Below are positions 55,466 through 64,000 of a stretch of DNA of 64,000 bases, piece after piece. This stretch comes from Acinetobacter sp. XH1741 (GTDB lineage Bacteria; Pseudomonadota; Gammaproteobacteria; Pseudomonadales; Moraxellaceae). The position numbers were made by a program, and so were the translations under genes. Position 1 is the stretch's first letter, and every line of letters begins with the position of its first letter. The stretch lies in NCBI RefSeq assembly GCF_041021895.1, contig NZ_CP157428.1, positions 2,728,001 through 2,792,000 of the forward strand, given 5' to 3'. Below the pieces are notes generated by a model that saw nothing but the letters and a program-made list of their open reading frames with translations, had not been told where the DNA came from and searched no databases.

Positions 55466-56932
55466 CTAGTCGATTACTGGTGAATTATTGAGAGGAAGTT
55501 CTGGACCAGATTCATCGATAACATCAACATCTTGAGCGGTAGGCTCAAACTTAATGAGTAGTCCAATTACAATTAAAGGAATAAACGCAAAGATAGAAAT
55601 AATCAGGTAAACATCGGTTTTATATCCCGCCATCCAGATCGGTAAAACAAACAAAGCAATTGCTTGAGCAACGCCCGTTACTGCACGGTTAAAGCCGACA
55701 CCAACACCACGAATCGAAGCTGGATAAGCCATAGTTGGATACACCATCATTTGTGCCCCAGGCCCAAAGCCTTCGGCAAAAAGCCATAAACCGAGCATGC
55801 CAATTGCGGTATAGAGTAAAAAGCTATTACCGGGTTCACCAATGAATGCCAAGGCAATGAGCGCTATAAACTGGAGTAAAAAGCCTGTAAGCAACACATG
55901 ACGAGATTTAAATCTACTGGCAACAAATACGCCTAACAGCCCACCCGTAAATGCAAACAGTAAATTAAGCCCAAGTGTGGTGATAATGGTCGTCAAGACA
56001 TCGGTATGAAAGAAACGTGTTAAAATAGAAGGTAAAAAGAAGGCAATGGTCGTGTACTGAAATGCCACCGAAATGTGAATCACAATGGCCACAATAGTTC
56101 TTGGTAAATAGGTTTTATTAAATAAAACTGCAAAACCCTCGCGCTTTTTCTTATCACTAGTTCTTTCTACTTTTTCAACTGTAGCAACTGCATGAATTGC
56201 ATAGGACTCTTGTAGAACTTTAGCTGCACCTTTTAAATCGCCTTGGTTTGCAAGCCAAATGGGTGATTCAGTTAAATATTTACCGCGAATAAAAATAATG
56301 AGTAATGCTGGCACTGCTCCAAAAATTAAAGATGCTCGCCATAACCAGTTGCTATGCTCAGGAGGTAAAAGAAAGTAAAGCGCCAGAACTAGACCAAAAC
56401 AGACCGAAGAAGCGGCATACCACATTGGGCACCATGCAGCTAAACGCGCTGCCTTGTTGCTACTACCGTTAAATTTAGAAAACTCAGATAAGTATGACAT
56501 TGCCACAGGCAGATCAATACCAACACTAATTCCCATAATAAAACGGGCTAAAATCAAAACCCATACATTCGGTGCAAAACCAGCGACAATTGCCGCAATA
56601 ACAAACAGCACCATGTCTGCCATAAAGACCCGATAACGGCCAATTTTATCTGTCAGCCAACCACCAATCAGGTTACCCACAATGGTTCCGCAGACAATTG
56701 CTGAAGCCACCACACCCGTCATGACAGGGCTTAAAGAAAACTCTGAGATGACTTGCTCAATACCAAAGGACAGCGTTGTTAAATCATAGGCATCAATAAA
56801 CACCCCAATCAGTGCCAACCAAATAACTTTATTCGATTTACCCTTCCCTGCAAATTTGGAAATTAACTGTGAAACATCATCGGGAGATTTAATTTCATAA
56901 CGATGGTTATGATCGAGTTCTTGTGTGCTCAC
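55466..56932 (-). CDS. MFS transporter, sugar-porter/AAHS-like
   Basis: 488 residues, twelve predicted helices. The MFS A-motif between helices 2 and 3 is GGWLTDKIGRYRVFM; the opening IWLALIGVFIDAYDLTTLSFG resembles aromatic acid:H+ symporters and sugar porters (DAYDLTTLSFG near residue 47). The central loop (about residues 225-265) is charged, with KKKREG. It is transcribed leftwards away from the monooxygenase pair at 57127-59989 but is close and may import their substrate. Substrate not predictable. Confidence 0.88.
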   Translation of the reverse strand: MSTQELDHNHRYEIKSPDDVSQLISKFAGKGKSNKVIWLALIGVFIDAYDLTTLSFGIEQVISEFSLSPVMTGVVASAIVCGTIVGNLIGGWLTDKIGRYRVFMADMVLFVIAAIVAGFAPNVWVLILARFIMGISVGIDLPVAMSYLSEFSKFNGSSNKAARLAAWCPMWYAASSVCFGLVLALYFLLPPEHSNWLWRASLIFGAVPALLIIFIRGKYLTESPIWLANQGDLKGAAKVLQESYAIHAVATVEKVERTSDKKKREGFAVLFNKTYLPRTIVAIVIHISVAFQYTTIAFFLPSILTRFFHTDVLTTIITTLGLNLLFAFTGGLLGVFVASRFKSRHVLLTGFLLQFIALIALAFIGEPGNSFLLYTAIGMLGLWLFAEGFGPGAQMMVYPTMAYPASIRGVGVGFNRAVTGVAQAIALFVLPIWMAGYKTDVYLIISIFAFIPLIVIGLLIKFEPTAQDVDVIDESGPELPLNNSPVID

Positions 56933-57071
56933 TTAATAATTCCTGTATTTTAATCACAGAAACAAAATAATGATTATTCACATCATACAAAAACAAATTA
57001 ATCTGATTTTTTAATCTTAATTATAGAATTATTTTTTCATTATTAACTCAGCAGTAAAATCGATATAAAAA

Positions 57072-57101
57072 GGCAAAATAAAAGCTGGTATTTAACCAGC
57101 T
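57072..57101 (-). terminator. Terminator of the second monooxygenase gene
   Basis: AGCTGGT / ACCAGCT stem; on the minus strand followed by TTTTATTTTGCC. Confidence 0.88.
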
Positions 57102-57126
57102 ATTTATTTAAAGGCTTTTCAAAATA

Positions 57127-58518
57127 TTAACTCGCCTCAGCAAGTTTTAACTCTTTTAGATTACGATATTTTGCACCGCGGTGATTTCCAGGCAAATATG
57201 GCCCAGCACCAAATAGTTTTTCTCTTAATGTTCCTTGTGTATATGAGGTTTGATATACCCCTCGTTTTTGCAACTCTGGCACAATAAACTCCACTACATC
57301 GGCAAAGGTTTGATGCGCCAAAATGTAGGCAAGGTTAAAGCCATCGACATCGGTATCTTCAACCCATTGCTGTAGAGCATCTGAAACTGTTTCTGCTGAA
57401 CCCACCAGTACTGGTCCATTACCACCTAAGCTGTTCCAATTTGCAATTTCTTCAATAGTCCAAACACGCTCTGGATCTGCATTTACATAAGAGTCTAGTA
57501 AAGATTGAATCGCGTTAGTTTGAATATATTCAACTTTGTCCGTTGGTTGATATTGTGAAAAATCAACACCAGACCAACCAGACAGCAATGTTAACGCTCC
57601 ATCGTAGCTTCCATAGCTTTGATATTCTTTAAACTTAGCCTGTGCTTTTACATCGGTTTCATCAGTGACAATCGACAAAAGTACATAAATTTTGACAGAG
57701 TACGGGTCGCGACCTTCTTGAGCCAATTTTTGCCGAATACCCTGTACCACTTTTTTAGTCGCAATTTTAGACGGCGCTGCAATAAATACACACTCTGCAT
57801 TTTGACTGGCAAACTTCTGCCCACGTGAGGATGCGCCTGCTTGGTAGAGTACTGGCGTTCGCTGCGGTGATGGTTCACAAATATGGATGCCGGGTACAGT
57901 AAAGTATTTACCTTCGTGCTGAATCGGATGCACTTTTTTATGGTCAGCAAAGATACCACTTTCACGATCACGAAGTACCGAACCTTCTTCCCAAGAACCT
58001 TCCCAAAGTTTATAAAGGACTTCTAAGTATTCATCGGCAATATCATAGCGATTGTCATGATTAATCTGCGTTTTTAGGCCCAAGTTTTTCGAACCACTTT
58101 CCAAATAAGACGTCACGATATTCCAACCAACTCGCCCTTTGGTTAAATGGTCTAGCGTGCTAATACGCCTAGCAAATGGATAAGGATGTTCAAAGGAAAT
58201 CGAAGTCGTGACACCAAAACCCAAGTGCTTTGTGACTGCTGCCATCGCTGGCACAATCTGTAGCGGATCATTGACTGGAACTTGCACTGCCCCTGTTAAG
58301 GCATGTTCGGCACTTTGATGATAAACGTCATAAATACCAAGCACATCTGCAATAAAAATACCGTCAAAAAAACCACGCTCAAGAATTTGTGCTAAATCTG
58401 TCCAATATTCTATATCTTTATATTCAACAGATCGATCTTGAGGATGTCGCCATAATCCAGGAGATTGGTGGGCAATACAATTCATTTCAAAAGCATTAAA
58501 ACTAATTTTCTTAGTCAT
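57127..58518 (-). CDS. FMN-dependent monooxygenase of the NtaA/SnaA/DszA family (second copy)
   Basis: 463 residues, homologue of 5732-7144. FEMNCIAHQSPGLWRHPQDRS (residues 10-30), TKGRVGWNIVTSYLESG (about 125-140), YFTVPGIHICEPSPQRTPVLYQAGASSRG and the final PYLPGNHRGAKYR are shared family landmarks. Predicted to cleave C-S bonds of sulfones or sulfonates with FMNH2. Located next to the third SfnB/DszC-like gene (58694), mirroring the first operon. Spacing of 175 bases between them suggests separate or loosely linked transcription. Its true substrate is unknown. Confidence 0.88.
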   Translation of the reverse strand: MTKKISFNAFEMNCIAHQSPGLWRHPQDRSVEYKDIEYWTDLAQILERGFFDGIFIADVLGIYDVYHQSAEHALTGAVQVPVNDPLQIVPAMAAVTKHLGFGVTTSISFEHPYPFARRISTLDHLTKGRVGWNIVTSYLESGSKNLGLKTQINHDNRYDIADEYLEVLYKLWEGSWEEGSVLRDRESGIFADHKKVHPIQHEGKYFTVPGIHICEPSPQRTPVLYQAGASSRGQKFASQNAECVFIAAPSKIATKKVVQGIRQKLAQEGRDPYSVKIYVLLSIVTDETDVKAQAKFKEYQSYGSYDGALTLLSGWSGVDFSQYQPTDKVEYIQTNAIQSLLDSYVNADPERVWTIEEIANWNSLGGNGPVLVGSAETVSDALQQWVEDTDVDGFNLAYILAHQTFADVVEFIVPELQKRGVYQTSYTQGTLREKLFGAGPYLPGNHRGAKYRNLKELKLAEAS

Positions 58519-58651
58519 AAAATATTCGCCAGCATTTTATTTATTTTTATACTAAAGCAATTTTTAGGTTTTCTTTATAATATAAACCCCAAACAAAATA
58601 TGATTTTATTCTAATAGATTTTTATATTTTATTTTAAAAAATATAAATAAT

Positions 58652-58678
58652 ATTAAGCCACTAAAATAGCAGCTTAAT
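58652..58678 (-). terminator. Possible terminator after the third SfnB-like gene
   Basis: ATTAAGC / GCTTAAT, 7-base arms with 13-base loop, and T-rich sequence on the minus strand. Weak stem. Confidence 0.4.
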
Positions 58679-58693
58679 ATCTAAAAATATAAT

Positions 58694-59989
58694 TTATTGT
58701 TTAGCAACATTCCCTATTCGCCATTGATACGGTGGTAATGTGCCGTTTACACTAAAATCACCGACAATTCGATTTTTAAATACTCTCGGGTTGTGTGAAG
58801 ATAAAGTTCTTACATTACGCCAGTATCGATCTAGGCCTAAATCTTTGTCTGTTGCAGAAGCGCCTAAAGCGTCAAATAAAATCGTAGACGCATTTAAAAT
58901 TAGATCGGTAATCACCGTTTGAGACTGTGCACTTTCAAGCTCGGCAAGTGCATTTTGCTCCTCCTCAAGCTGCTCATTATTTTGAAAAGCAGCCAAGTAA
59001 GCACGTTGTAAGCTTTGCGCGACTTTTTCAACAATCGCCCCTGCACTGTAAGCCGCGCCACGGATTTGGCCTACTATTTGTAAAATCTGCGGGTCCTGTT
59101 TTACAAATTGAGCATTTGCATGTGTGTAGTTTCGAGTACGTTTAGCAACAGCTTGAGAAACATCATAGGTTGCAGCACGTCCTAGACCCGTAATAATTGC
59201 CAGTTGCACCAGTTGATAGTAAGCCGCTGAATATTTAAAGCGATCATCGTCGGGTAAGATTTCAGTCTCATCGACCAATACGTCATGGAAATATGCTGTA
59301 CCGCTTGCGGTGAGTTGCTGACCAAAGCCATTCCAGTCATCAACAATTTCAACACCTTCATCTTCACGGTGAACAACGACCGAGCCAGATTCACCCTTTA
59401 AGTCTGTGACACCAACATCCACCCAGTCTGCATATAGACTGCCTGTGGTGTAATATTTTTTACCTTTAACACGAATTTTACCGTCAGCGTCTCGATATAA
59501 GTGAGTTTCAAACTGATCAATTGACTCTTTCCCACCTTCAGACCATGCACTACCGACTGTTTCCCCATTTGCAATTCTGCTAAGCCAACGCTCCCGAAAC
59601 GCTTTATCTTTACTTACCAAGACATCTTCAGTGAAACCGAAATGCACACGCAAAGCTTGCGGTAAATTTGAGTCAGCTTCTGCAAGTTCAATGAGCAATG
59701 CAAATAGCTCTGGAATGGTTGCATCAAAGCCGCCATGGGCTTTTGGAAGTCTTAGCCGTGTAAAACCAATATCTTTAAGCCATTGAAGTTGTTCATAGGG
59801 CAAAATATGCTGTTGCTCACGTATTAAAGCCCCTTCTTTAATACGAGCAAAAGTCGGTCTGAAATTTTTTGCCAATTCATCATATCGTGATGACGGCCCT
59901 TCGCCCCACACCCGAGAAATAATTGAGGCTTGACTTAATGCAGCGTGGGTTAATGAACCGAGATGATGCTCAAAATTTAAATTTGTCAT
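58694..59989 (-). CDS. SfnB/DszC-like acyl-CoA dehydrogenase-fold monooxygenase (third copy)
   Basis: 431 residues. The start region LNFEHHLGSLTHAALSQASIISRVWGEGPSSRYDELA is longer than in the two tandem copies at 3285 and 4509. Flavin-loop motif WNGFGQQLTASGTA near residue 220, and the C-terminal RYWRNVRTLSSHNPRVFKNRIVGDFSVNG replaces the RVHTLHD of the other copies. The sequence is the least similar of the three, so it may act on another substrate. Pairs with the DszA-like gene downstream (57127). Confidence 0.86.
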   Translation of the reverse strand: MTNLNFEHHLGSLTHAALSQASIISRVWGEGPSSRYDELAKNFRPTFARIKEGALIREQQHILPYEQLQWLKDIGFTRLRLPKAHGGFDATIPELFALLIELAEADSNLPQALRVHFGFTEDVLVSKDKAFRERWLSRIANGETVGSAWSEGGKESIDQFETHLYRDADGKIRVKGKKYYTTGSLYADWVDVGVTDLKGESGSVVVHREDEGVEIVDDWNGFGQQLTASGTAYFHDVLVDETEILPDDDRFKYSAAYYQLVQLAIITGLGRAATYDVSQAVAKRTRNYTHANAQFVKQDPQILQIVGQIRGAAYSAGAIVEKVAQSLQRAYLAAFQNNEQLEEEQNALAELESAQSQTVITDLILNASTILFDALGASATDKDLGLDRYWRNVRTLSSHNPRVFKNRIVGDFSVNGTLPPYQWRIGNVAKQ

Positions 59990-60106
59990 GTAAGTAAAAC
60001 CAATATTGCTTTGCTTTTACCATAAAATATTTATTTCACATGAAAACGATTATTTTTTTATAACTGTATTCATTCTTTATATAAAGTCATAAAAAGCCTG
60101 CAACCA

Positions 60107-60925
60107 CTAAGCTAGTGCTTTATTGGATAGACTATGCTGACTTTGCAATAAGGTTTGCATATATTCTGAATAGACAGATAATTTTTCAAAAATATGCTCT
60201 GAATAAAACATATCATCAATTAAATGCGTCATTTGAGGTGGGGTGAAAGTATCACATAGTCCCACAAGTTCGGCATTCATCAATGCAAACTGTGCGCATA
60301 ATTTCACATAAGTTTCATCTTTATTTTTGAATAATAATTTCCGCATATCTAACTGATCTAAGCCTTTTAGATCTTCATCTTTTAGTGTTTTGATCCAATG
60401 AATTTTTATTTTTAAGAACTGTTCAAGTTGCTTTAAAACTTCTAAATCAAGCTCCAAATGCGTTATTAAAAAAATTGTAGAGAGATCACTTCGGCATAGC
60501 GCTTTAACGAAACTTAAATAAATAAATTCAACCTCGCTCAGCACGGCTAACTCTAAATCCAGATATATTTTTAAGCTCTCTAAAACCTCATCTACCTTAA
60601 ACAGCACTTTTTTATCGGCTTGATAATATTTACTGAGAATATAAAGGACAGGTTCAGTCGCAGGTGTCGTATAAATAGCAGCCTTGTTTAGGTTTGCAAA
60701 AATAAAAGGTGAAAATAGATAAGCCAAACTGCTTTGCTGCGGTTCAATATGAGATTGAATTAAATATACAGTTTGAGATTTAGAAAAATCTCTGAGCACC
60801 TTGGCTCTGAGTAAAGTTGCTTCAAAATTTACATAAATTTTTTCTAGTTGGTTCACGATAGATGTTGGAATAGGCTGATCTTTAATAAGTTTATTTAGGA
60901 TATTGAGTTGAGAAGTAATAAACAT
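60107..60925 (-). CDS. Unrecognised 272-residue protein
   Basis: Predominantly helical protein with no signal peptide, no membrane helix and no domain I know. It is rich in Leu, Lys, Phe and Tyr: SHIEPQQSSLAYLFSPFIFA, FIYLSFVKALCRSDLSTIFLITHLELDLEVLKQLEQFLKIKIHW. Alternating strands and helices (VYLIQ, IFLITHLEL) suggest a Rossmann-like alpha/beta fold. Position downstream in orientation of the spacer before cioA and upstream of the SfnB-like gene gives no firm hint. AT-rich coding and two Cys only. Could be a lineage-specific or recently acquired gene; function unknown. Confidence 0.7.
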   Translation of the reverse strand: MFITSQLNILNKLIKDQPIPTSIVNQLEKIYVNFEATLLRAKVLRDFSKSQTVYLIQSHIEPQQSSLAYLFSPFIFANLNKAAIYTTPATEPVLYILSKYYQADKKVLFKVDEVLESLKIYLDLELAVLSEVEFIYLSFVKALCRSDLSTIFLITHLELDLEVLKQLEQFLKIKIHWIKTLKDEDLKGLDQLDMRKLLFKNKDETYVKLCAQFALMNAELVGLCDTFTPPQMTHLIDDMFYSEHIFEKLSVYSEYMQTLLQSQHSLSNKALA

Positions 60926-61036
60926 TTTTTAACATCCAAGCTATTTGAGAAGAGCTACACTTAAACCAAGGTCTTTAATAATCTACGCAACAACCAGACC
61001 TCATACAGAACAACAAGGGAATAGAAAAGAAGAAAT

Positions 61037-61153
61037 TTATTCTGCGCTTATAGGTAATTCCAAAGTCACATTCACATTGTTTTGAAGGTTGATTTTGGTC
61101 ATCCATAAATCTTGTTCATTTTTATTTTGAACGTTAGATAGTTGGATATATAG
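61037..61153 (-). pseudogene. Possible coding remnant, minus strand
   Basis: A 38-codon open stretch without a stop, translation LYIQLSNVQNKNEQDLWMTK (first 20) then INLQNNVNVTLELPISAE, ending at a TAA. The codon usage and amphipathic pattern look protein-like; the stretch begins after an in-frame stop, so it may be the 3' end of a decayed gene or a short gene starting at the ATG complementary to 61100-61102 (21 residues). I recognise no family. Confidence 0.35.
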
Positions 61154-61292
61154 CTACAGATAATTGAAAAAAAACTATAGCACCCATTGTCATTGCTTCA
61201 AGCTGTTATAGTTTTATAAAAAATTTCTGTATCTACATATACAAAAATAGTGAGTGCATGATTAAGAAAACTTCTTAAGGTAGGTAGTTTTC

Positions 61293-61559
61293 ATGAAACG
61301 TACTTATGTTTGCCAAAAGATATTTCATCAATGTTTCAGTGCAACATGCTTTTTTACAAATGCAACATCAAGCCTAAACTTTGTTAACAGATTAAAAACA
61401 ATTAACCATTCTATTCTCTTGAAATATCAATCAATTACATTGATTTCAACATTTGGCATTTTACTTGCTAAGACTACTCATCACATCGGCAAGTTTAATG
61501 ATCAAAATGTTTTTTTACCTGAATTTAAGCATTTAACACAATCCATCATCATCAGCTAG
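61293..61559 (+). CDS. Doubtful 88-residue open frame upstream of cioA
   Basis: AAGGTAGG lies upstream but 12 or more bases from the ATG. The protein opens MKRTYVCQKIFHQCFSATCF, Cys- and Phe-rich, and shows a single moderately hydrophobic segment near residue 50. It ends 18 bases before the cioA ATG. It may be a leader peptide or an accidental frame. No family recognised. Confidence 0.3.
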   Translation: MKRTYVCQKIFHQCFSATCFFTNATSSLNFVNRLKTINHSILLKYQSITLISTFGILLAKTTHHIGKFNDQNVFLPEFKHLTQSIIIS

Positions 61560-61577
61560 TTCACAGGGGGAAAGTTT

Positions 61578-63023
61578 ATGAGCCTCGGTCTAACCGCTCT
61601 AGAATTAGCGCGAATACAATTTGCTTTTACAGTTTCTTTTCACATTATTTTTCCAGCCACTTCCATCGGTCTTGCCTGCTTTTTAGCAGTTTTAGAGTGG
61701 AAGTGGTTAAGAACAGAAAACCCGATTTATAAAGATCTATTTAAATACTGGATCAAGATCTTTGCAGTTGCCTTTGGTATGGGCGTTGTTTCGGGCGTAG
61801 TCATGAGTTATCAGTTCGGTACCAACTGGAGTGAATTTTCTCGTATTGCCGGCAGTATTACTGGTCCCTTACTGACCTATGAAGTCTTGAGTGCCTTTTT
61901 CTTAGAAGCAGGTTTCTTAGGCATTATGCTGTTTGGTTGGGGACGTGTCGGCCCCAAAGCCCATTTCTTTGCCACACTCATGGTTGCAATTGGTACCTGT
62001 ATTTCCATGTTCTGGATTTTATCTTCCAATAGCTGGATGCAGACACCCCAAGGCTTTGCCATCGAAAACGGTATTATTGTGCCAAAAGACTGGTTGGCTA
62101 TTGTTTTTAACCCTTCCTTTCCTTATCGCTTTGCCCATATGGGTGCAGCAGCCTTCTTGGTTTCATCATTATTGGTCGTAGGAACATCTGCGTGGCATTT
62201 AGTAAAAGGCCGTCGTGATGAATTGGTAAAAAAATCGTTCTCGATGGGCCTTTGGATGGTACTTGTGACCTCATGTCTACAAGTGGTGATTGGCGATAAT
62301 CATGGTTTAAATACTCGTGAACATCAGCCTGCCAAGCTTGCAGCAATGGAAGGTCACTGGGAAACCAATCATAACGAGCCTATGCCACTGTTACTATTTG
62401 CAATTCCAGATATGAAAGAAGAGCGAAACCATTTTGAGGTGGGTGTGCCCCACTTAGGCAGCTTAATTTTAACTCACAGTTTAAATGGTCAAGTCACAGG
62501 TTTAAAAGATTTCGTACCAGAAGATCGTCCTAACTCAACCATTATTTTCTGGAGCTTCCGTGTAATGGTGGGTCTTGGTGTACTCATGGTCACCTTGTCA
62601 CTCATTGCCCTTTGGCTACGTAAACGCGGCAAACTTTATGATACTTCATGGTTCCATAAATTTGCCTTATTAATGGGTCCAGCAGGTTATGTAGCAATGC
62701 TTGCAGGCTGGATTACCACAGAAGTAGGCCGTCAACCTTGGGTGGTATATGGCATTCTGCGTACTAAAGATGGGTTATCTCATACTGTATCGGCAGATCA
62801 AGTCGGCCTCAGCCTCTTTATTTTTGTAGTGGTATACACCATCGTTTTTGGTAGCGGTATTTACTACACCTTAAAACTCATTAATAAAGGCCCAGCATTC
62901 ATCGATACGCCAAATATCGAGTCTGGTGGTGTTGGTCACTTTAAAACACCAATGCGTCCACTTAGTGCCGTCGATGAAAACATTGACAGTAAACAAAACT
63001 CTGGGGAGAACCGTCATGATTGA
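61578..63023 (+). CDS. cioA: Cytochrome bd-type quinol oxidase subunit I, cyanide-insensitive (CioA) type
   Basis: Terminal oxidase subunit, 481 residues with nine or ten membrane helices. LARIQFAFTVSFHIIFPATSIGLACFLAVLEW carries the first heme His (residue about 22); FNPSFPYRFAHMGAAAFL has the second His. The quinol loop is short, as in Pseudomonas CioA rather than the long Q-loop of E. coli CydA, and AGWITTEVGRQPWVVYGILRT matches the CIO subgroup. GGGGGAAAG lies 5 bases upstream. The next gene overlaps its stop by 8 bases. Confidence 0.95.
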   Translation: MSLGLTALELARIQFAFTVSFHIIFPATSIGLACFLAVLEWKWLRTENPIYKDLFKYWIKIFAVAFGMGVVSGVVMSYQFGTNWSEFSRIAGSITGPLLTYEVLSAFFLEAGFLGIMLFGWGRVGPKAHFFATLMVAIGTCISMFWILSSNSWMQTPQGFAIENGIIVPKDWLAIVFNPSFPYRFAHMGAAAFLVSSLLVVGTSAWHLVKGRRDELVKKSFSMGLWMVLVTSCLQVVIGDNHGLNTREHQPAKLAAMEGHWETNHNEPMPLLLFAIPDMKEERNHFEVGVPHLGSLILTHSLNGQVTGLKDFVPEDRPNSTIIFWSFRVMVGLGVLMVTLSLIALWLRKRGKLYDTSWFHKFALLMGPAGYVAMLAGWITTEVGRQPWVVYGILRTKDGLSHTVSADQVGLSLFIFVVVYTIVFGSGIYYTLKLINKGPAFIDTPNIESGGVGHFKTPMRPLSAVDENIDSKQNSGENRHD

Positions 63024-64000
63024 TCTTTCTTTAATATGGGTCGGTATTATCGGTTTAGGTGTCATGATTTATGTGGTCATGGATGGTTTTGACTTAGGAA
63101 TTGGAATCATGTTCCCTTTCATTAAGAACAGCCAAGAACGTGACGTGATGATGAATACCGTCGCCCCTGTCTGGGATGGTAATGAAACTTGGATGGTACT
63201 CGGTGGTGCTGGTCTATATGCAGCCTTTCCACTGGTTTATTCAACAGTTTTATCTGCACTTTACCTGCCTATTATTTTCATGGTGATTGCCCTGATTTTC
63301 CGTGGTGTAGCATTTGAATTCCGCTTTAAAGCTCATCGTACCAAACATCTTTGGGACTTAGCTTTTATTTGGGGTTCTGTTTTAACCAGTTTCTTGCAAG
63401 GGATTATTTTAGGTGCCTATATTCAAGGGATTAAAACCGAAAATGGTATTTTTGCTGGTGGTTCGCTTGATTGGTTATCTCCATTTACGATCTTCACAGG
63501 TATTGGCGTAGTAGCTATGTATGCCACTTTAGGATGTGGATGGCTCATTTTAAAAACTGAAAAGAACTTGCAGCAACGTATGTATGAGCTTATGCCAAAG
63601 CTGATTATTGCACTGCTCGTTATTTTTGGTGCTGTGAGTTTATATACGCCTTTGACTCATCCAGAAATTGCAGATCGCTGGTTCTCTTTACCAAATCTGT
63701 TCTATTTTAGTCCTGTGCCTATCTTGGTCTTATTATTTGTTGGCCTCATTTTATCAGCATGTAAAAAGCAGAATCATGACCTTAAGCCATTTGCATATAC
63801 CTTAGCCCTCGTTTTCCTTGCATTTACTGGTTTTGTGATTAGTTTATGGCCATATATTATTCCACCATCAGTCACCATCTGGCAGGCCGCAGCACCTCAT
63901 TCAAGCCAGATGTTTGCCTTGGTTGGCGCACTTATTCTGATTCCAATTATTATTGCTTACACCATTGTGTCTTACTGGGTATTTAGAGACAAAGTTCGTG
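63016..64000 (+). CDS. cioB: Cytochrome bd-type quinol oxidase subunit II (CioB), 3' end cut by window edge
   Basis: Second subunit of the same oxidase; 328 residues are visible and the stop lies outside the window, close to the expected family end (about 335). Starts MIDLSLIWVGIIGLGVMIYVV (ATG 63016, 8 bases inside cioA, GGGGAGAA upstream) and shows DGFDLGIGIMFPF, DVMMNTVAPVWDGNETWMVLGG (the conserved WDGNE(T/V)W) and later LWPYIIPPSVTIWQAAAPHSSQMF. Translationally coupled to cioA. Confidence 0.95.
   Translation, partial: MIDLSLIWVGIIGLGVMIYVVMDGFDLGIGIMFPFIKNSQERDVMMNTVAPVWDGNETWMVLGGAGLYAAFPLVYSTVLSALYLPIIFMVIALIFRGVAFEFRFKAHRTKHLWDLAFIWGSVLTSFLQGIILGAYIQGIKTENGIFAGGSLDWLSPFTIFTGIGVVAMYATLGCGWLILKTEKNLQQRMYELMPKLIIALLVIFGAVSLYTPLTHPEIADRWFSLPNLFYFSPVPILVLLFVGLILSACKKQNHDLKPFAYTLALVFLAFTGFVISLWPYIIPPSVTIWQAAAPHSSQMFALVGALILIPIIIAYTIVSYWVFRDKVR

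Larger units (their letters stand above)
60926..61577. other. Intergenic region before cioA
   Basis: About 650 bases. It contains the probable cio promoter, an apparent coding remnant on the minus strand at 61037-61153 and a rightward 88-codon frame (61293-61559) that I treat as doubtful. No other element seen. Confidence 0.5.

Overview
The window reads as a chromosomal stretch of an Acinetobacter of the calcoaceticus-baumannii complex. The base composition is low in GC, intergenic DNA is very AT-rich, and core genes (glnD-dapC, dnaE, trmJ-cysE, ychF, purT, ahpF) look gammaproteobacterial. No species is claimed. I saw no rRNA, tRNA, CRISPR array, insertion sequence or phage gene. Both edges cut genes: a glutamate/aspartate permease (gltJ-like) on the left and the second subunit of a cyanide-insensitive-type bd oxidase on the right.

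Layout. 1-1615: glutamate/aspartate uptake (gltI, gltJ), minus strand. 3285-9711: an organosulfur operon of two SfnB/DszC-like flavoproteins, one DszA/NtaA-like FMN monooxygenase and a methionine-type ABC importer in the order metQ-N-I. 9805-25000: mostly housekeeping genes: ychF, a Crp-type regulator, azlCD, purT, glnD, dapC, gpx-msrB, and an alanine-type aminotransferase with an additional N-terminal helix-turn-helix-like segment. 24830-27888: dicarboxylate/glutamate symporter and periplasmic glutaminase-asparaginase. 28102-36499: dnaE, trmJ, cysE and two lipoproteins. 36552-38117: ahpF.

From 38297 on the window is more accessory. It holds a split chromate transporter with a LysR regulator (38297-40382), an arsenic cluster (ACR3, arsR, arsC; 40475-42456), a small XapX gene missed by length filters (42526-42687), an amidohydrolase, a YcaC-type isochorismatase and its LysR regulator (42745-46724), and a hydantoin/allantoin-type locus (46773-50111) of GntR regulator, NCS1 permease and racemase. 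The permease is broken by one missing T in a T-tract. Next comes a second organosulfur region (50179-59989): tauABCD-like genes, an outer-membrane porin with a TTG start, an MFS transporter, and a second monooxygenase/SfnB-like pair. The end holds an unrecognised 272-residue protein, a 650-base spacer and cioAB-type oxidase genes.

The connecting theme is sulfur and nitrogen scavenging: two separate Dsz-like modules, each near an importer whose binding protein appears membrane-anchored rather than lipidated; sulfonate uptake; cysteine synthesis (cysE); and amino-acid catabolism and uptake (gltIJ, gltP-like, ansB). The most unusual items are the HTH-aminotransferase fusion with direct repeats upstream, the T-tract frameshift in the NCS1 permease under two near-identical GntR-type operators, a tautomerase without the catalytic N-terminal proline, a structured intergenic repeat at 44749-44801, and a possible gene remnant at 61037-61153. 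Nothing here is clearly a previously undescribed defence or mobile system.
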